Part shown: positions 53,470 through 63,263 of the stretch, one piece after another | Position numbering within the stretch: the stretch's first letter is position 1 | How the letters are laid out: every line of letters begins with the position of its first letter | DNA from: Rhodoferax sp. OV413 | Lineage (GTDB): Bacteria > Pseudomonadota > Gammaproteobacteria > Pseudomonadales > Pseudohongiellaceae | DNA: 64,000 nucleotides | Assembly: GCA_943330915.2 (NCBI GenBank) | Contig: CALQJO020000001.1 | Coordinates: 48,418-112,417, forward strand | Reading direction: 5' to 3' | Notes under the pieces: model-generated | The model's database searches: none | The model's input: the letters and a program-made list of their open reading frames with translations, nothing else | Told to the model about the DNA's origin: nothing | Position numbers and translations under genes: made by a program

Positions 53470-54735
53470 TCAGGGCACCATATCACGAATCATTAGTTGC
53501 AGCCGAACCGGCGTTTCACTCTGTTGCAGTGAAACTGACTCAGACCTGACCTGATAGTCGCCGGGTTGCACATCAGCTGAACCACTTAAAGATATTGTTG
53601 CGACCACAGATACACTTTGAGCAGAAGATAAGTTGAATGGCCCAACAGCATCACTGTCAGACAAACTCACGATCGCAGGCAAATCCCCAATGGACAAAAA
53701 TTTTGCCGCCAATGGAGGGCCGCCACCTGTAGCCTGCTGGGCAGATATAAACACGCGGGTTTCTGCGGGTAGCGTCAACTCAGGTGCAATTGCCAGGCTG
53801 ATTTCTATTTTTGCGGCCTGATTCATTGCATCCGGGTTGGATTGCTCATCCGCAGTCGGGGCTCCCAACATGTCTTGTGCCTGCGCAATAACAGAGCGCA
53901 AAAAGGCAGCATCTTCTTCGTCAGGCCCCATGTTCAAAAGTCGCTGCCAATAGGTAATTGCAGCTTGGAAATCCTGATTTACAAACGCGTCAGCACCCAA
54001 TAACTGCAGAATAGCAGGTTCATCCGGATTGAGGCGCTGCGCCTGGGAAACAATTACGCGTACTTCCTCAGTCATCTGCTGTTCAGAAATGATGTACTTG
54101 GCTTGCGCATACTGCCCTAGAACAACCGCCTGATCTGCAGGATTGTCGATAAATTGCGCGGCTCTTTCAAAAAACATCGCCGCTTCAGGCATTTGTCCGA
54201 GTGATACCAAGTGTCGCGCGATAAAATAAAGTGCCCAGCCATTTTCCGGGTCTTGTTCTACGATGGCACCCAGTTCAAAAATCTGGTCTCTGATTAGCAC
54301 AGGGTCATCACCAGCAACCCGGCTTTGTTCTATGATCCGGGCAAGGGCGAGATCATTCCTGAAACCCCAAGTCTCATAGAGGTAGTAACTCAGTGGCAAG
54401 GTGAGCGCGACAGCAAGCATTGGAATCAGCTTTACAGGTGACTTAAGCGTCAAGCCGCTGTGTGAATGACTATCCTGCTTGTCTGTTTCATCATTAACGT
54501 CGCTGAGCAGTGTTCTTTCCAGTTCGGCCTTAAGACTTGTGTATTGCTCCGTGTCTAGCAATCCTTCTTTGAGATCTTGCTCAATTTCTTTGGCACGTTC
54601 CTGAAATATAATCAGATTCGCCGCATTTCGGGCCGTCAACCCAACTTGAATACTTGAAGTGTTATGGCGGATGACAGGCACCAATACAAAAAGAACAGCC
54701 AGCACCACCAAGAGCAGACTTAGAATCCAGAACAA
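53470..54735 (-). CDS. ccmI: Cytochrome c biogenesis protein CcmI
   Basis: 421 aa, N-terminal TM pair flanking NIIVFQE-type motif (AANLIIFQERAKEIEQDLKEG), TPR region; end of ccm cluster. Confidence 0.93.
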   Translation of the reverse strand: MFWILSLLLVVLAVLFVLVPVIRHNTSSIQVGLTARNAANLIIFQERAKEIEQDLKEGLLDTEQYTSLKAELERTLLSDVNDETDKQDSHSHSGLTLKSPVKLIPMLAVALTLPLSYYLYETWGFRNDLALARIIEQSRVAGDDPVLIRDQIFELGAIVEQDPENGWALYFIARHLVSLGQMPEAAMFFERAAQFIDNPADQAVVLGQYAQAKYIISEQQMTEEVRVIVSQAQRLNPDEPAILQLLGADAFVNQDFQAAITYWQRLLNMGPDEEDAAFLRSVIAQAQDMLGAPTADEQSNPDAMNQAAKIEISLAIAPELTLPAETRVFISAQQATGGGPPLAAKFLSIGDLPAIVSLSDSDAVGPFNLSSAQSVSVVATISLSGSADVQPGDYQVRSESVSLQQSETPVRLQLMIRDMVP

Positions 54736-54739
54736 ATTA

Positions 54740-55312
54740 TCACCTTCCAGTATTATCTTGATTGTGTGCAGAGTCGTCGTGTTCAGCCAATAAACGATTT
54801 AAACGTTTACGCTCTTCATCACTGATAACAATGTCTGCAACTGCATAAGTGTCTTGGTTGATCGGGGCGCCAGCTTCAGCCCGATTGTGATTGGATTTTT
54901 TCACACCGCTGTTTCTGATGATGTTCCGCGCAACCCAGACTCCGGCAAGCAGAAACACTAATGGACCAAACCAGAGCAATAAAGTCTTCGCGGTCAATCT
55001 GGGGCGGTAGAGGATAAAATCACCGTAGCGGGCCAGCATGAACTCTTCAATCTGAGCATCGGTCTGACCTTCCATGATCATGCGATAGATTTCACGGCGC
55101 AGATCAGAGGCAACACCCCCGGGAGAGCTGCTGAGATTAGCGTTCTGGCACATTGGACAACGAAAATCGTTGGACAGTTGGCGATATCGTTGTTCCTGCT
55201 CTGGAGTTTCAAAGTCAAAAACATCAATCTGAGCGTGCGCCTTCCCAGGTTTAACAACAGTAAGGAACATAAAAATAAGGGTCACAACAAAGAGCCTCAT
55301 GGACAGGTTCAT
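54740..55312 (-). CDS. ccmH: Cytochrome c biogenesis protein CcmH
   Basis: 190 aa, FRCPMCQNANLSSSPGGVASDLRREIYRMIMEGQTDAQIEEFMLARYGDFILYRP. Confidence 0.97.
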   Translation of the reverse strand: MNLSMRLFVVTLIFMFLTVVKPGKAHAQIDVFDFETPEQEQRYRQLSNDFRCPMCQNANLSSSPGGVASDLRREIYRMIMEGQTDAQIEEFMLARYGDFILYRPRLTAKTLLLWFGPLVFLLAGVWVARNIIRNSGVKKSNHNRAEAGAPINQDTYAVADIVISDEERKRLNRLLAEHDDSAHNQDNTGR

Positions 55313-55851
55313 AAGTTGCCACCGGCTCGCACTGCAGCGATAGCGGGCATAATTTCATCTTCCCATATCCGGTAGTTGATCACGCCAATGTGCTTAAAAC
55401 GAATAACGCGATCAGCATCGACCAGAAATGTTTCAGGAGCACCATAAACGCCGAGATCGATGCCGTACCGGCCGGTGTCGTCAATGATGTTAAGTTCAAA
55501 TGGATTGCCATTCAGTTCAAGCCAGTCCCGTGCCGCTTCATCGCGGTCTTTATAGTTCAAGCCGATAATCGGAATGACATTCTGCTCCTTGGCCGCCATA
55601 AAAATCGGATTTTCCTGCAGGCACGGCAAGCAGTAACTGCCCCAGATATTCAGAATAAAGGGGCCATCTGGCAGATCGGCTGCACTGACTAACTGGTCTC
55701 CCAGCTCAAGTGATCGCAATTGAAATTCTGGCAGTGGTCTGTCGATTAACACCGAGGGCAATGTGCGTGAGTCCATATAAAGGCCACGCCACATGAATAC
55801 CGCGAGCACCATAAAAATGATGACAGGCAGGAATAGCTTTAAGTTATTCAT
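55309..55851 (-). CDS. ccmG: Thiol:disulfide interchange protein CcmG/DsbE
   Basis: 180 aa, FILNIWGSYCLPCLQENP, GVYGAPETFLVDADRVIRFKHIGVI. Active site is GSYCLPC. Confidence 0.96.
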   Translation of the reverse strand: MNNLKLFLPVIIFMVLAVFMWRGLYMDSRTLPSVLIDRPLPEFQLRSLELGDQLVSAADLPDGPFILNIWGSYCLPCLQENPIFMAAKEQNVIPIIGLNYKDRDEAARDWLELNGNPFELNIIDDTGRYGIDLGVYGAPETFLVDADRVIRFKHIGVINYRIWEDEIMPAIAAVRAGGNL

Positions 55852-57890
55852 GCGCCGGAACCTCCGGTATCCATGCCTGATGTCATAGCGGGCGAAGTCT
55901 TGCTGTTGTCGGCAACTGGACCAGCCATCCTGGCGAGTTTTTGTGCTTGCTTGACCTTGAATTGACGGTAACGTTTATCCGAGGCGGCCAATATTCCACC
56001 GAAGGCGATAAAAATAGTGCCGATCCACACCCAGCGAACAAAGGGTTTCACATACACTGTCATAGACCAGGCGCCGTTCTCGCGCTGGTCACCTAGCGTG
56101 GTAAACAGATCCCGCAGGAAGCGTCCGTCTATACCCATATGTGATGTGGGAGTGCCGCTGGCTGTGTATAGTCGCTTCTGAGGATATAGATTCTTATAGA
56201 ACTCGCCGCCTCTGGAAACAACAACAACAGCCTCGTCTGCGATAAAGTTGGGACCCTGGACGGGGCGTGTGCCCTCAAATCTGAAGTTGTAAGCACCCAG
56301 ATCAGTACTCTCACCTGCCTGCAGCAAAACACTGCGTTCTATGCTGTAAATTGAGCTCAGGCAAGCGCCCGCCATTGTTATCACAAATCCGAAATGAGCT
56401 AGTGTCATGCCCAAATAACTTAAGGGCAAACTGCGCAGTCCCGCAACAATGGTTGGCTTATTGGCGATTTTGCTGCGGATATCTTTCAGCATGGAAAAGA
56501 TAATCCAGAATGCAAGGATTGTTGTTGCAATGACGCCCAAGGGAAGCTCAAGCGTCAACAGCACCGGTATCAGGACTCCCAGCACAACCGCTGCTATCGC
56601 TACTTTAGCTAACTGAGTGCGCAAGTGTTCAGGAGACGTTTTTTTCCACCGGCTGATCGGCCCTACAGCCATGAGCGCTGCAAGGATAGCCATCAGAGGG
56701 AAAAATATGGCATTAAAGTAAGGAGGCCCCACTGAAATGAGCTCTCCGCCTGTCATGGCCTGATAAACAATTGGGTACAGGGTGCCCAGCAAGATAGCTG
56801 CGCTTGCCACCACCAGAATCAGATTGTTTGAGAGCAGAAACACTTCCCTTGAAAGACTGCCGAATCCAAACTCACTTCTCAGGCTCGGTGCACGGACAGC
56901 GTACAGTATCAATGACGCGCCAATGATCAGGGCCAGAAAAACCAAAATGTACACTCCGCGAGTCGGATCTGTTGCAAATGCATGGACGGAGGTCAACAAA
57001 CCAGAGCGCGTAATGAAGGTGCCCAGCAAACTTGAGGCGAATGCCATGATTGCCAGCAACACAGTCCAACTCTTGAATACACCGCGCTTTTCAGTGGCAG
57101 CCAACGAGTGGATCATCGCTGCGCCAAGCAGCCAGGTAATCATTGGGGGATTTTCAACCGGATCCCACGCCCACCATCCGCCCCAGCCGAGTTCGTAGTA
57201 TGCCCACCAGGACCCAAGAGACAGCCCCAGTGTCAAAATTGCCCACGCTGCATTGGCCCAGGGTCTGCACCATCGAGCCCATGCTGCATCCAGGCGGCCG
57301 CTTATCAAAGCAGCGATAGCAAATGCAAAAACAACCGAGAATCCGACATATCCCATGTAAAGTGACGGTGGATGAATGATAAACGCAAAGTCCTGAAGTG
57401 CTGCGTTCAGGTCAGCGCCATCTTCGGGTGACAGCGGCAATACCCGATCAAATGGGTTTGAGGTGGCCAACATAAAAAGAATATAGCCTACACAAAGCAT
57501 ACCCATCACAGATAACACGCGCGCCACAAACTCATCAGGCATGGCCTTGCTGAAAATACAAACGGCCAACATCCAACCGCCCAGCATCCATGTCCAGAAC
57601 AAGAATGATCCTTCATGACCGCCCCACACGGCGGTAATTTTGTAGTAAATGGGCAGCATGGTGTTCGAATGATTCGCAACAAACTGCACCGAGAAGTCGT
57701 CGGCCACAAAGCTGTAACCTAGGATCAGCAGGCTGATGCTCAGAAACACAAAAACCCCTGCGGTCAGAGGTCTGGCCAGATTGATCCATAGTAAATTGCC
57801 GCGCTCTGCTCCTGCCATCGGGATCACAGACAACAGGATACTGAGCAAAAATGCGAGGATTAGTGCAAAATTTCCCAATTCAGGAATCAT
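55848..57890 (-). CDS. ccmF: Heme lyase CcmF
   Basis: 680 aa, WGGHEGSFLFWTWMLGGW, WWAYYELGWGGWWAWDPVENPPMITWLLG (WWD domain). Confidence 0.98.
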   Translation of the reverse strand: MIPELGNFALILAFLLSILLSVIPMAGAERGNLLWINLARPLTAGVFVFLSISLLILGYSFVADDFSVQFVANHSNTMLPIYYKITAVWGGHEGSFLFWTWMLGGWMLAVCIFSKAMPDEFVARVLSVMGMLCVGYILFMLATSNPFDRVLPLSPEDGADLNAALQDFAFIIHPPSLYMGYVGFSVVFAFAIAALISGRLDAAWARWCRPWANAAWAILTLGLSLGSWWAYYELGWGGWWAWDPVENPPMITWLLGAAMIHSLAATEKRGVFKSWTVLLAIMAFASSLLGTFITRSGLLTSVHAFATDPTRGVYILVFLALIIGASLILYAVRAPSLRSEFGFGSLSREVFLLSNNLILVVASAAILLGTLYPIVYQAMTGGELISVGPPYFNAIFFPLMAILAALMAVGPISRWKKTSPEHLRTQLAKVAIAAVVLGVLIPVLLTLELPLGVIATTILAFWIIFSMLKDIRSKIANKPTIVAGLRSLPLSYLGMTLAHFGFVITMAGACLSSIYSIERSVLLQAGESTDLGAYNFRFEGTRPVQGPNFIADEAVVVVSRGGEFYKNLYPQKRLYTASGTPTSHMGIDGRFLRDLFTTLGDQRENGAWSMTVYVKPFVRWVWIGTIFIAFGGILAASDKRYRQFKVKQAQKLARMAGPVADNSKTSPAMTSGMDTGGSGA

Positions 57891-58345
57891 CGCATGGCTC
57901 CCGGAGGCATTCCGGTCGTGTTGCCTGCAGCGTCTAACGCAGCCTTCACTTCTACCGACATATAGTTTTCATCGTGTTTGGCCAGAACGCGAGACGCGAT
58001 GAATGTGCCATCGGGTGACATGGAGCCTTCGGCGACAATACCCTGACCTTCACGGAACAGGTCAGGCAGGATTCCGGCGTAATGAACGCGCACGTCGTGA
58101 TTATAGTCTGTCGTAATAAAGCTGACTTCGAGGATGTCCTGATCGTGCTCAACAGAGCCTTCTTTAACCATTCCGCCAACCCGTATGCGCTGTCCGGGTG
58201 TGACCTCGCCTGCAGCGACCTGAGTCGGTGTGAAAAACAGATCGATATTGTTACTCAGTGCGAACAGGGACAGACCAATAGCGGTTCCAAGTCCGGCTGC
58301 AATAAAAATAATAATTCCCAGCTTCTTGCGACGATGTGGTTTCAT
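57887..58345 (-). CDS. ccmE: Heme chaperone CcmE
   Basis: 152 aa, RIRVGGMVKEGSVEHD, VAEGSMSPDGTFIASRVLAKHDENYMS (heme-binding HDENY). Confidence 0.98.
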   Translation of the reverse strand: MKPHRRKKLGIIIFIAAGLGTAIGLSLFALSNNIDLFFTPTQVAAGEVTPGQRIRVGGMVKEGSVEHDQDILEVSFITTDYNHDVRVHYAGILPDLFREGQGIVAEGSMSPDGTFIASRVLAKHDENYMSVEVKAALDAAGNTTGMPPGAMR

Positions 58346-58402
58346 AACAATTCCCGTATTTACAGCACAGTTTGTAGGGCGTTGATATTGATATTGCCTA
58401 AG

Positions 58403-58618
58403 CTAATTTTGGGTTTTGGTCTTAGATGACAACTCTTCGTCACGCGCAGCGCGTCGCTTCTGTTCAAGTAAAAAGTGACGTCTGACCATTCTAGGTTGCA
58501 GCAGATTGTAGCTGATAAAAACTGCAAACAGCAGATAAACCGCCCATATGTGAAAGGTATAGACCCCGCCCATTTGCAGGAATTCAGACAGACTGGAAAA
58601 CTGAAACTCAAACATCAT
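58403..58618 (-). CDS. ccmD: CcmD
   Basis: 71 aa, MGGVYTFHIWAVYLLFAVFISYNLLQPRMVRRHFLLEQKRR, between ccmC and ccmE. Confidence 0.92.
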   Translation of the reverse strand: MMFEFQFSSLSEFLQMGGVYTFHIWAVYLLFAVFISYNLLQPRMVRRHFLLEQKRRAARDEELSSKTKTQN

Positions 58619-58630
58619 TTAACTCCTGTC

Positions 58631-59419
58631 TCAAACGTTCTTTTCCCGCGTAACCAGATCTATGACCCATTGAGATCGGCGTTCACGCTGCAAAATTTCA
58701 TTTCTGGTGCGCAAAATCAGTGCAATCGCAAAAAATACATAAACAGCGGAGATCATAACCAACAAAGGAACCCAGACTTCCGGAGGGTTGGGAGCGACTG
58801 GATCGATAGAAAAGTTGCTAGCTGGCTGATGTAAGGTGTTCCACCATTCGACGGAGTACTTGATGATGGGGACGTTTATCGCTCCTACAATGGCCAGTAC
58901 AGCGCATGCTTTTGCTGCAGCATCCGGACTGTCTATCGCCGATCGTAAAGCAATAACACCGATAAACAGGAAAAATTGAATCAGCAGTGAAGTCAGTCGA
59001 GCATCCCATGCCCACCAGGTGCCCCAAATCTGATCTCCCCAGATCGCTCCTGTCGCCAGTGCCAGGCCGGTAAACCAGGCGCCAATCGGAGCTACACTTT
59101 GTGCAACCATATCAGCGAGTTTCATTTTCCAGACCAGTGTGATGGTGCCAGCGACCGCCATCAAAGGGAAACACGCCAGAGAAATACTGGCCACAGGAAC
59201 GTGGATGTACATGATGCGAATGGTCTGTCCTTGCTGGTAATCTTCTGGCACGATCAACAGTGCCCAGAAAAGTCCAACAGACATCAGTATCAGCATCGAT
59301 ACATACAGCCATGGTAACCACTTGTCCGACAGTTCATAAAACCAACGCGGAGAGCCCAGCTTTGCAAACCACAACCACATAATCTGTTCCCGTTTTTTGG
59401 ATGACTGAAGGATGGGCAA
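58631..59419 (-). CDS. ccmC: Heme exporter protein CcmC
   Basis: 262 aa, YIHVPVASISLACFP, IWGTWWAWDARLTSLLIQFFLF, WWNTLHQPAS. Confidence 0.97.
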   Translation of the reverse strand: MPILQSSKKREQIMWLWFAKLGSPRWFYELSDKWLPWLYVSMLILMSVGLFWALLIVPEDYQQGQTIRIMYIHVPVASISLACFPLMAVAGTITLVWKMKLADMVAQSVAPIGAWFTGLALATGAIWGDQIWGTWWAWDARLTSLLIQFFLFIGVIALRSAIDSPDAAAKACAVLAIVGAINVPIIKYSVEWWNTLHQPASNFSIDPVAPNPPEVWVPLLVMISAVYVFFAIALILRTRNEILQRERRSQWVIDLVTREKNV

Positions 59420-59452
59420 AGTAGCACTGCCCTGCCCTTGACTCTTGGATTT

Positions 59453-60163
59453 TTAGTTTACGCTTATTCGCAAGGCCGCTGCTGAGGCCAAAGGTGCCAT
59501 CGTTAGTGCCAGCGCAAGTATAGCGCCTAAAAGAGCGAAATGGCTGCTAACGGGCAATCCAAACATGACGTCCGTCACTGCTTTGGCACCAATTATAAGA
59601 ACGGGCGTTGATAGCGGCAAAACAATCACCGCCAGAATGAGACCTCTGCTGCCTAGGCCAACAGTGAGCGCAACTCCAATGGAGCCGAACAGGCTCAACA
59701 CCGGTGTGCCGATCAACAAGGTGAGCACCATGGTCCAGTAAGCTTCTGATGGCAGGTAAAGCATGTAGGCCAGCAGGGGCGACAAAATCACCACCGGCAG
59801 TCCACTGATTAGCCAGTGAGCTATATTCTTGGCCAGCACCAGAAAATACAGCGGCTGCGGTGACAGCAGTAACTGTTCAAGCGAACCATCTTCATAATCT
59901 GCACGGTAAAGATTATCCAGTGACAGCATGGAAGCCAGTAACGCTGAGACCCAGACAACTCCCGCAGACACGCTGCTCAGTTCAACCGGATCAGGGCTGA
60001 TTCCCAGAGGAAACAGGCTCACCACAATCAGGAAAAACATGATTGGATTCAGCAAATCATTTCTGCGTTTCAGTGCGATGATTAGGTCGCGCCTGAGTGT
60101 GGCGCAGAATGCAGACCAGGTGCTCACACCTTTGAGGCCTTGAATTTCGCGAGCGTCGTTCAT
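59453..60163 (-). CDS. ccmB: Heme exporter protein CcmB
   Basis: 236 aa, FFLIVVSLFPLGISPDPVEL, YEDGSLEQLLLSPQPLYFLVLAKNIAHWL. Confidence 0.97.
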   Translation of the reverse strand: MNDAREIQGLKGVSTWSAFCATLRRDLIIALKRRNDLLNPIMFFLIVVSLFPLGISPDPVELSSVSAGVVWVSALLASMLSLDNLYRADYEDGSLEQLLLSPQPLYFLVLAKNIAHWLISGLPVVILSPLLAYMLYLPSEAYWTMVLTLLIGTPVLSLFGSIGVALTVGLGSRGLILAVIVLPLSTPVLIIGAKAVTDVMFGLPVSSHFALLGAILALALTMAPLASAAALRISVN

Positions 60164-60828
60164 GAATTGATCCTCTGTTGATCAAGGTCCAGCGCTCGTG
60201 CTCTGCAGTTGACACTCAGCGGGTGATGCGTGGTCAAGATTACCGCCCCGCCAGTGCTTACATGTTCTGCTAACAGGTTTTCCAGGTTCTTCACGCCGTG
60301 GATATCCAGTGTGGTAAACGGTTCGTCGAGTATCCAGACACTGGCTTTACTGATCAACAGGCGCGCCAACGCAACTCTCTGTGTCTGGCCGGCTGATAGG
60401 TTTCTGCAGGGTATGTCTTCGTAGGCGCGCAGACCAAGTCGGCCCAGCGCTTCCACAATTTGACTGTCATCAGCCGGCGCTTGCAGCGACGCGCTCCAAC
60501 GCAGATTCTCCCGAGGTGTCAGTATCCGGTTGACCCCCGCGCGATGACCTGTATAGATCATGGACGCGAGAAAGTCTTCGCGAACGTCTGCAACTGGCTC
60601 ACCTTTCCAGAGTATTGCTCCGCTAAAGTCCTCGTTCAACCCACAAACAATGCGTAACAGGCTGGTTTTTCCGCTGCCGTTACTGCCTTTGACCTGGACG
60701 AGTTCACCCCCCGCTACCTCGAAATGAAGGTCAGAAAACAAAATCCGCTCATCTCGCTCACAGAACAAGGCTTGAGCCTGAATTAACAGTGGGGAATCTG
60801 TTGCCGGACTTTGTAGGGAGGTTGGCAC
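60160..60828 (-). CDS. ccmA: Heme exporter ATP-binding protein CcmA
   Basis: 222 aa, VKGSNGSGKTSLLRIVCGL, RNLSAGQTQRVALARLLI, WILDEPFTTLD. Confidence 0.97.
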   Translation of the reverse strand: MPTSLQSPATDSPLLIQAQALFCERDERILFSDLHFEVAGGELVQVKGSNGSGKTSLLRIVCGLNEDFSGAILWKGEPVADVREDFLASMIYTGHRAGVNRILTPRENLRWSASLQAPADDSQIVEALGRLGLRAYEDIPCRNLSAGQTQRVALARLLISKASVWILDEPFTTLDIHGVKNLENLLAEHVSTGGAVILTTHHPLSVNCRARALDLDQQRINS

Positions 60829-60987
60829 TGTATTGTGATCTGCTGCGCGTCTGTTAGGTTAGTCGGTTTTCAAACGATGCCGATTATACCCACAAAGCGC
60901 AGCGAAAATCCCATGCCTTCAGGAAGACTTCATGATGCCGCGAGTTGCCCGGCACAGAGACAAAGGTGCTGTTATGTGAACCTTCAG

Positions 60988-61575
60988 TTAAACCCGCGGC
61001 GGGGTTACGCCCGTCTGTCCCATGTATTTGCCGTTGCGCTGTTTGTAAGTCATTTCGCACTGTTCATCAGATTGATAAAACAGCATCTGGGCAACACCTT
61101 CATTGGCATATATTTTTGCAGGCAACGGCGTGGTATTTGAAAACTCCAGCGTTACATGGCCTTCCCACTCAGGCTCAAGCGGGGTGACATTCACAATGAT
61201 GCCGCAGCGAGCATAGGTTGACTTGCCAAGACACACGGTCAACACATCACTCGGAATGCGGAAATACTCCACGGTCCTCGCCAGCGCAAAGGAGTTAGGC
61301 GGAATGATGCAGTATGGTTCATTGATGGTCACAAAACTGCTTTCATCAAAGTTTTTGGGATCGACCACATTGCTGGTGTGCACGTTGGTGAAAATCTTGA
61401 ATTCGGTCGCACAACGCACGTCATAACCATAACTTGAGGTGCCATACGAAATCACTTTCCCACCATTGACATAACGTACCTGGCCGGGCTCAAACGGCTC
61501 GATCATGCCGTGCTCCATTGCCATAGTGCGAATCCACTTGTCTGACTTGATGCTCATAGTCGTTCTATTCTCCAA
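60988..61575 (-). CDS. dcd: dCTP deaminase
   Basis: 195 aa, [98 protein letters not shown]. Confidence 0.97.
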   Translation of the reverse strand: MENRTTMSIKSDKWIRTMAMEHGMIEPFEPGQVRYVNGGKVISYGTSSYGYDVRCATEFKIFTNVHTSNVVDPKNFDESSFVTINEPYCIIPPNSFALARTVEYFRIPSDVLTVCLGKSTYARCGIIVNVTPLEPEWEGHVTLEFSNTTPLPAKIYANEGVAQMLFYQSDEQCEMTYKQRNGKYMGQTGVTPPRV

Positions 61576-61622
61576 TTCCGGGCTATTGCAGGCCGGCGGG
61601 CAAAGCGCGAATCATACGCTGA

Positions 61623-63233
61623 TCAGGGTTGTCCGGCCAACTCTTCAACGTCAAACAGCCCGTCAGAGCTTGCAGAGGGAATACGGTATTGATCGAGAAT
61701 GGCGGCCTCGGATGAGACGGCCTGATCATGATCTACAACCATCTGATATCCCGATTCCCCGCGGAAAACCACAAAATCTTCACCGTTGTCCCTCAGTTGT
61801 CTGCTGAACTGATAAAAATCCTGTACAGCAACGCCATTGACTGAATCCACTATCCAGTTTCTGACATCGTGGTACCCAAGGTTGACATCGGCAGGCAATA
61901 CCTGCAGTGCAACAACCACTTCGCGTTTCTCAGGCGAGCTCCATTGGCTGCGGGCATGCAGCAGATTCACCGGTGCAGTCCGGGTCCAGTCCGGCCCCCA
62001 GCGTTTGATCAGGTTCATGTTGACTGGCACAAACAAGATGCCGCCGTAAATGTAGTACTCCGGCAACGAGTCAAACTGCTCTCCTCTGACCAGACTGTAA
62101 CTGGCCTGTCTGCGCTGAGCAGTCAGTGTCAGATCAAGCACCTGACCTTGACGGGCGATCTGCAGGGAAACTTCATCTCCGATCTGTTTCAGATCGATGG
62201 CATGTTTGTAGTTAGTTTGCAACGAGCGGCCGAGACTTATCGAGCTGTCGCCAGCGACTTTATAACGATCGATACTCAAGAGAACATCGTTCTCGCGCAA
62301 AATGCCATCGGCTGGCGAGTCCTCAAACACCTTGATGACCAGCACACCATTCTGGTCCGGACTTAATCCATAGGCCGCTTTGGCAGCGGGGCTTTCCAAA
62401 TCCTGCGTGCGGAACCCTAGGTCAGGAAAACCGTCGTACTGACCGTTTGATGCATCCGTCAACATATGCCGGACGATATCCGGAGGTACAAAATACCCCA
62501 GTGCTTCAGTACGTCCGCCACCGCCAGACTGCATCACTACGCCAGCAATCTTGCCGTCCACAATCACCGGGCCGCCGCTGTTGCCAGGGTTAATCGCCGC
62601 ATCTATCTGACCTGCCAACAGGAATTCGCCAGAGTGCGCATAGACCTGTTGTTCAACCCGGGACAAAATGCCCTTGGTGATACTCAGTGTGCGACCACCC
62701 ACCGGGTATCCAAACACAAACACTTCGGTGTTAGGTTCCGGCAGATCACCAATTTCCAGCGCCGGCGTGTCCTCAAAAAAGGACTCATCATCAACAACTA
62801 TCAATGCCAGATCGGAGGCGTGCGATATAAATTCAACCCGGGCCTGATAACGTTCGGCATCATTGTGTTTCTGTACCTGCACATAACTGGCGTCAGCAAC
62901 AACATGTGCATTGGTCAGAATACGACGATCGCTGATCACTGCCCCCGAGCCACTGCTCTGGCTCGGGTTCATCAGTCGCCAGGGCGTAAAATAATCTGGC
63001 GCTGCGGAGGTGGTATAAATTTTTATGATGGAGCTTTCGATGTCCCTCAATGATTCGTCCAACTGCGCCTGTGTGCCGCTGGATAAAATCAGGCAAATAC
63101 TTAACATGGCAAATTGCCGGAACCGCGTGGCAGCACGTGCATTGATCATCTGAAATCTCCTGTTGCAAGTGTTTGGAGTGGTCTGCTGAGCGATTGATGA
63201 CCGAGTTAACCTGACAAATCGTCCTGCCGTCAA
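61623..63233 (-). CDS. Trypsin-like serine protease with PDZ domain (DegP-like); probable start 63147
   Basis: RRILTNAHVVADASYV (His), ASDLALIVVDD (Asp), AINPGNSGGPVIVDGKIAGV (Ser), PDZ-like VLVIKVFEDSPADGILRENDVLLSI. Signal peptide follows MINARAATRFRQFAML. Confidence 0.9.
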   Translation of the reverse strand: MTAGRFVRLTRSSIAQQTTPNTCNRRFQMINARAATRFRQFAMLSICLILSSGTQAQLDESLRDIESSIIKIYTTSAAPDYFTPWRLMNPSQSSGSGAVISDRRILTNAHVVADASYVQVQKHNDAERYQARVEFISHASDLALIVVDDESFFEDTPALEIGDLPEPNTEVFVFGYPVGGRTLSITKGILSRVEQQVYAHSGEFLLAGQIDAAINPGNSGGPVIVDGKIAGVVMQSGGGGRTEALGYFVPPDIVRHMLTDASNGQYDGFPDLGFRTQDLESPAAKAAYGLSPDQNGVLVIKVFEDSPADGILRENDVLLSIDRYKVAGDSSISLGRSLQTNYKHAIDLKQIGDEVSLQIARQGQVLDLTLTAQRRQASYSLVRGEQFDSLPEYYIYGGILFVPVNMNLIKRWGPDWTRTAPVNLLHARSQWSSPEKREVVVALQVLPADVNLGYHDVRNWIVDSVNGVAVQDFYQFSRQLRDNGEDFVVFRGESGYQMVVDHDQAVSSEAAILDQYRIPSASSDGLFDVEELAGQP

Positions 63234-63263
63234 TCAATCCTGTCAGCTAGCCGGTGTTGATAT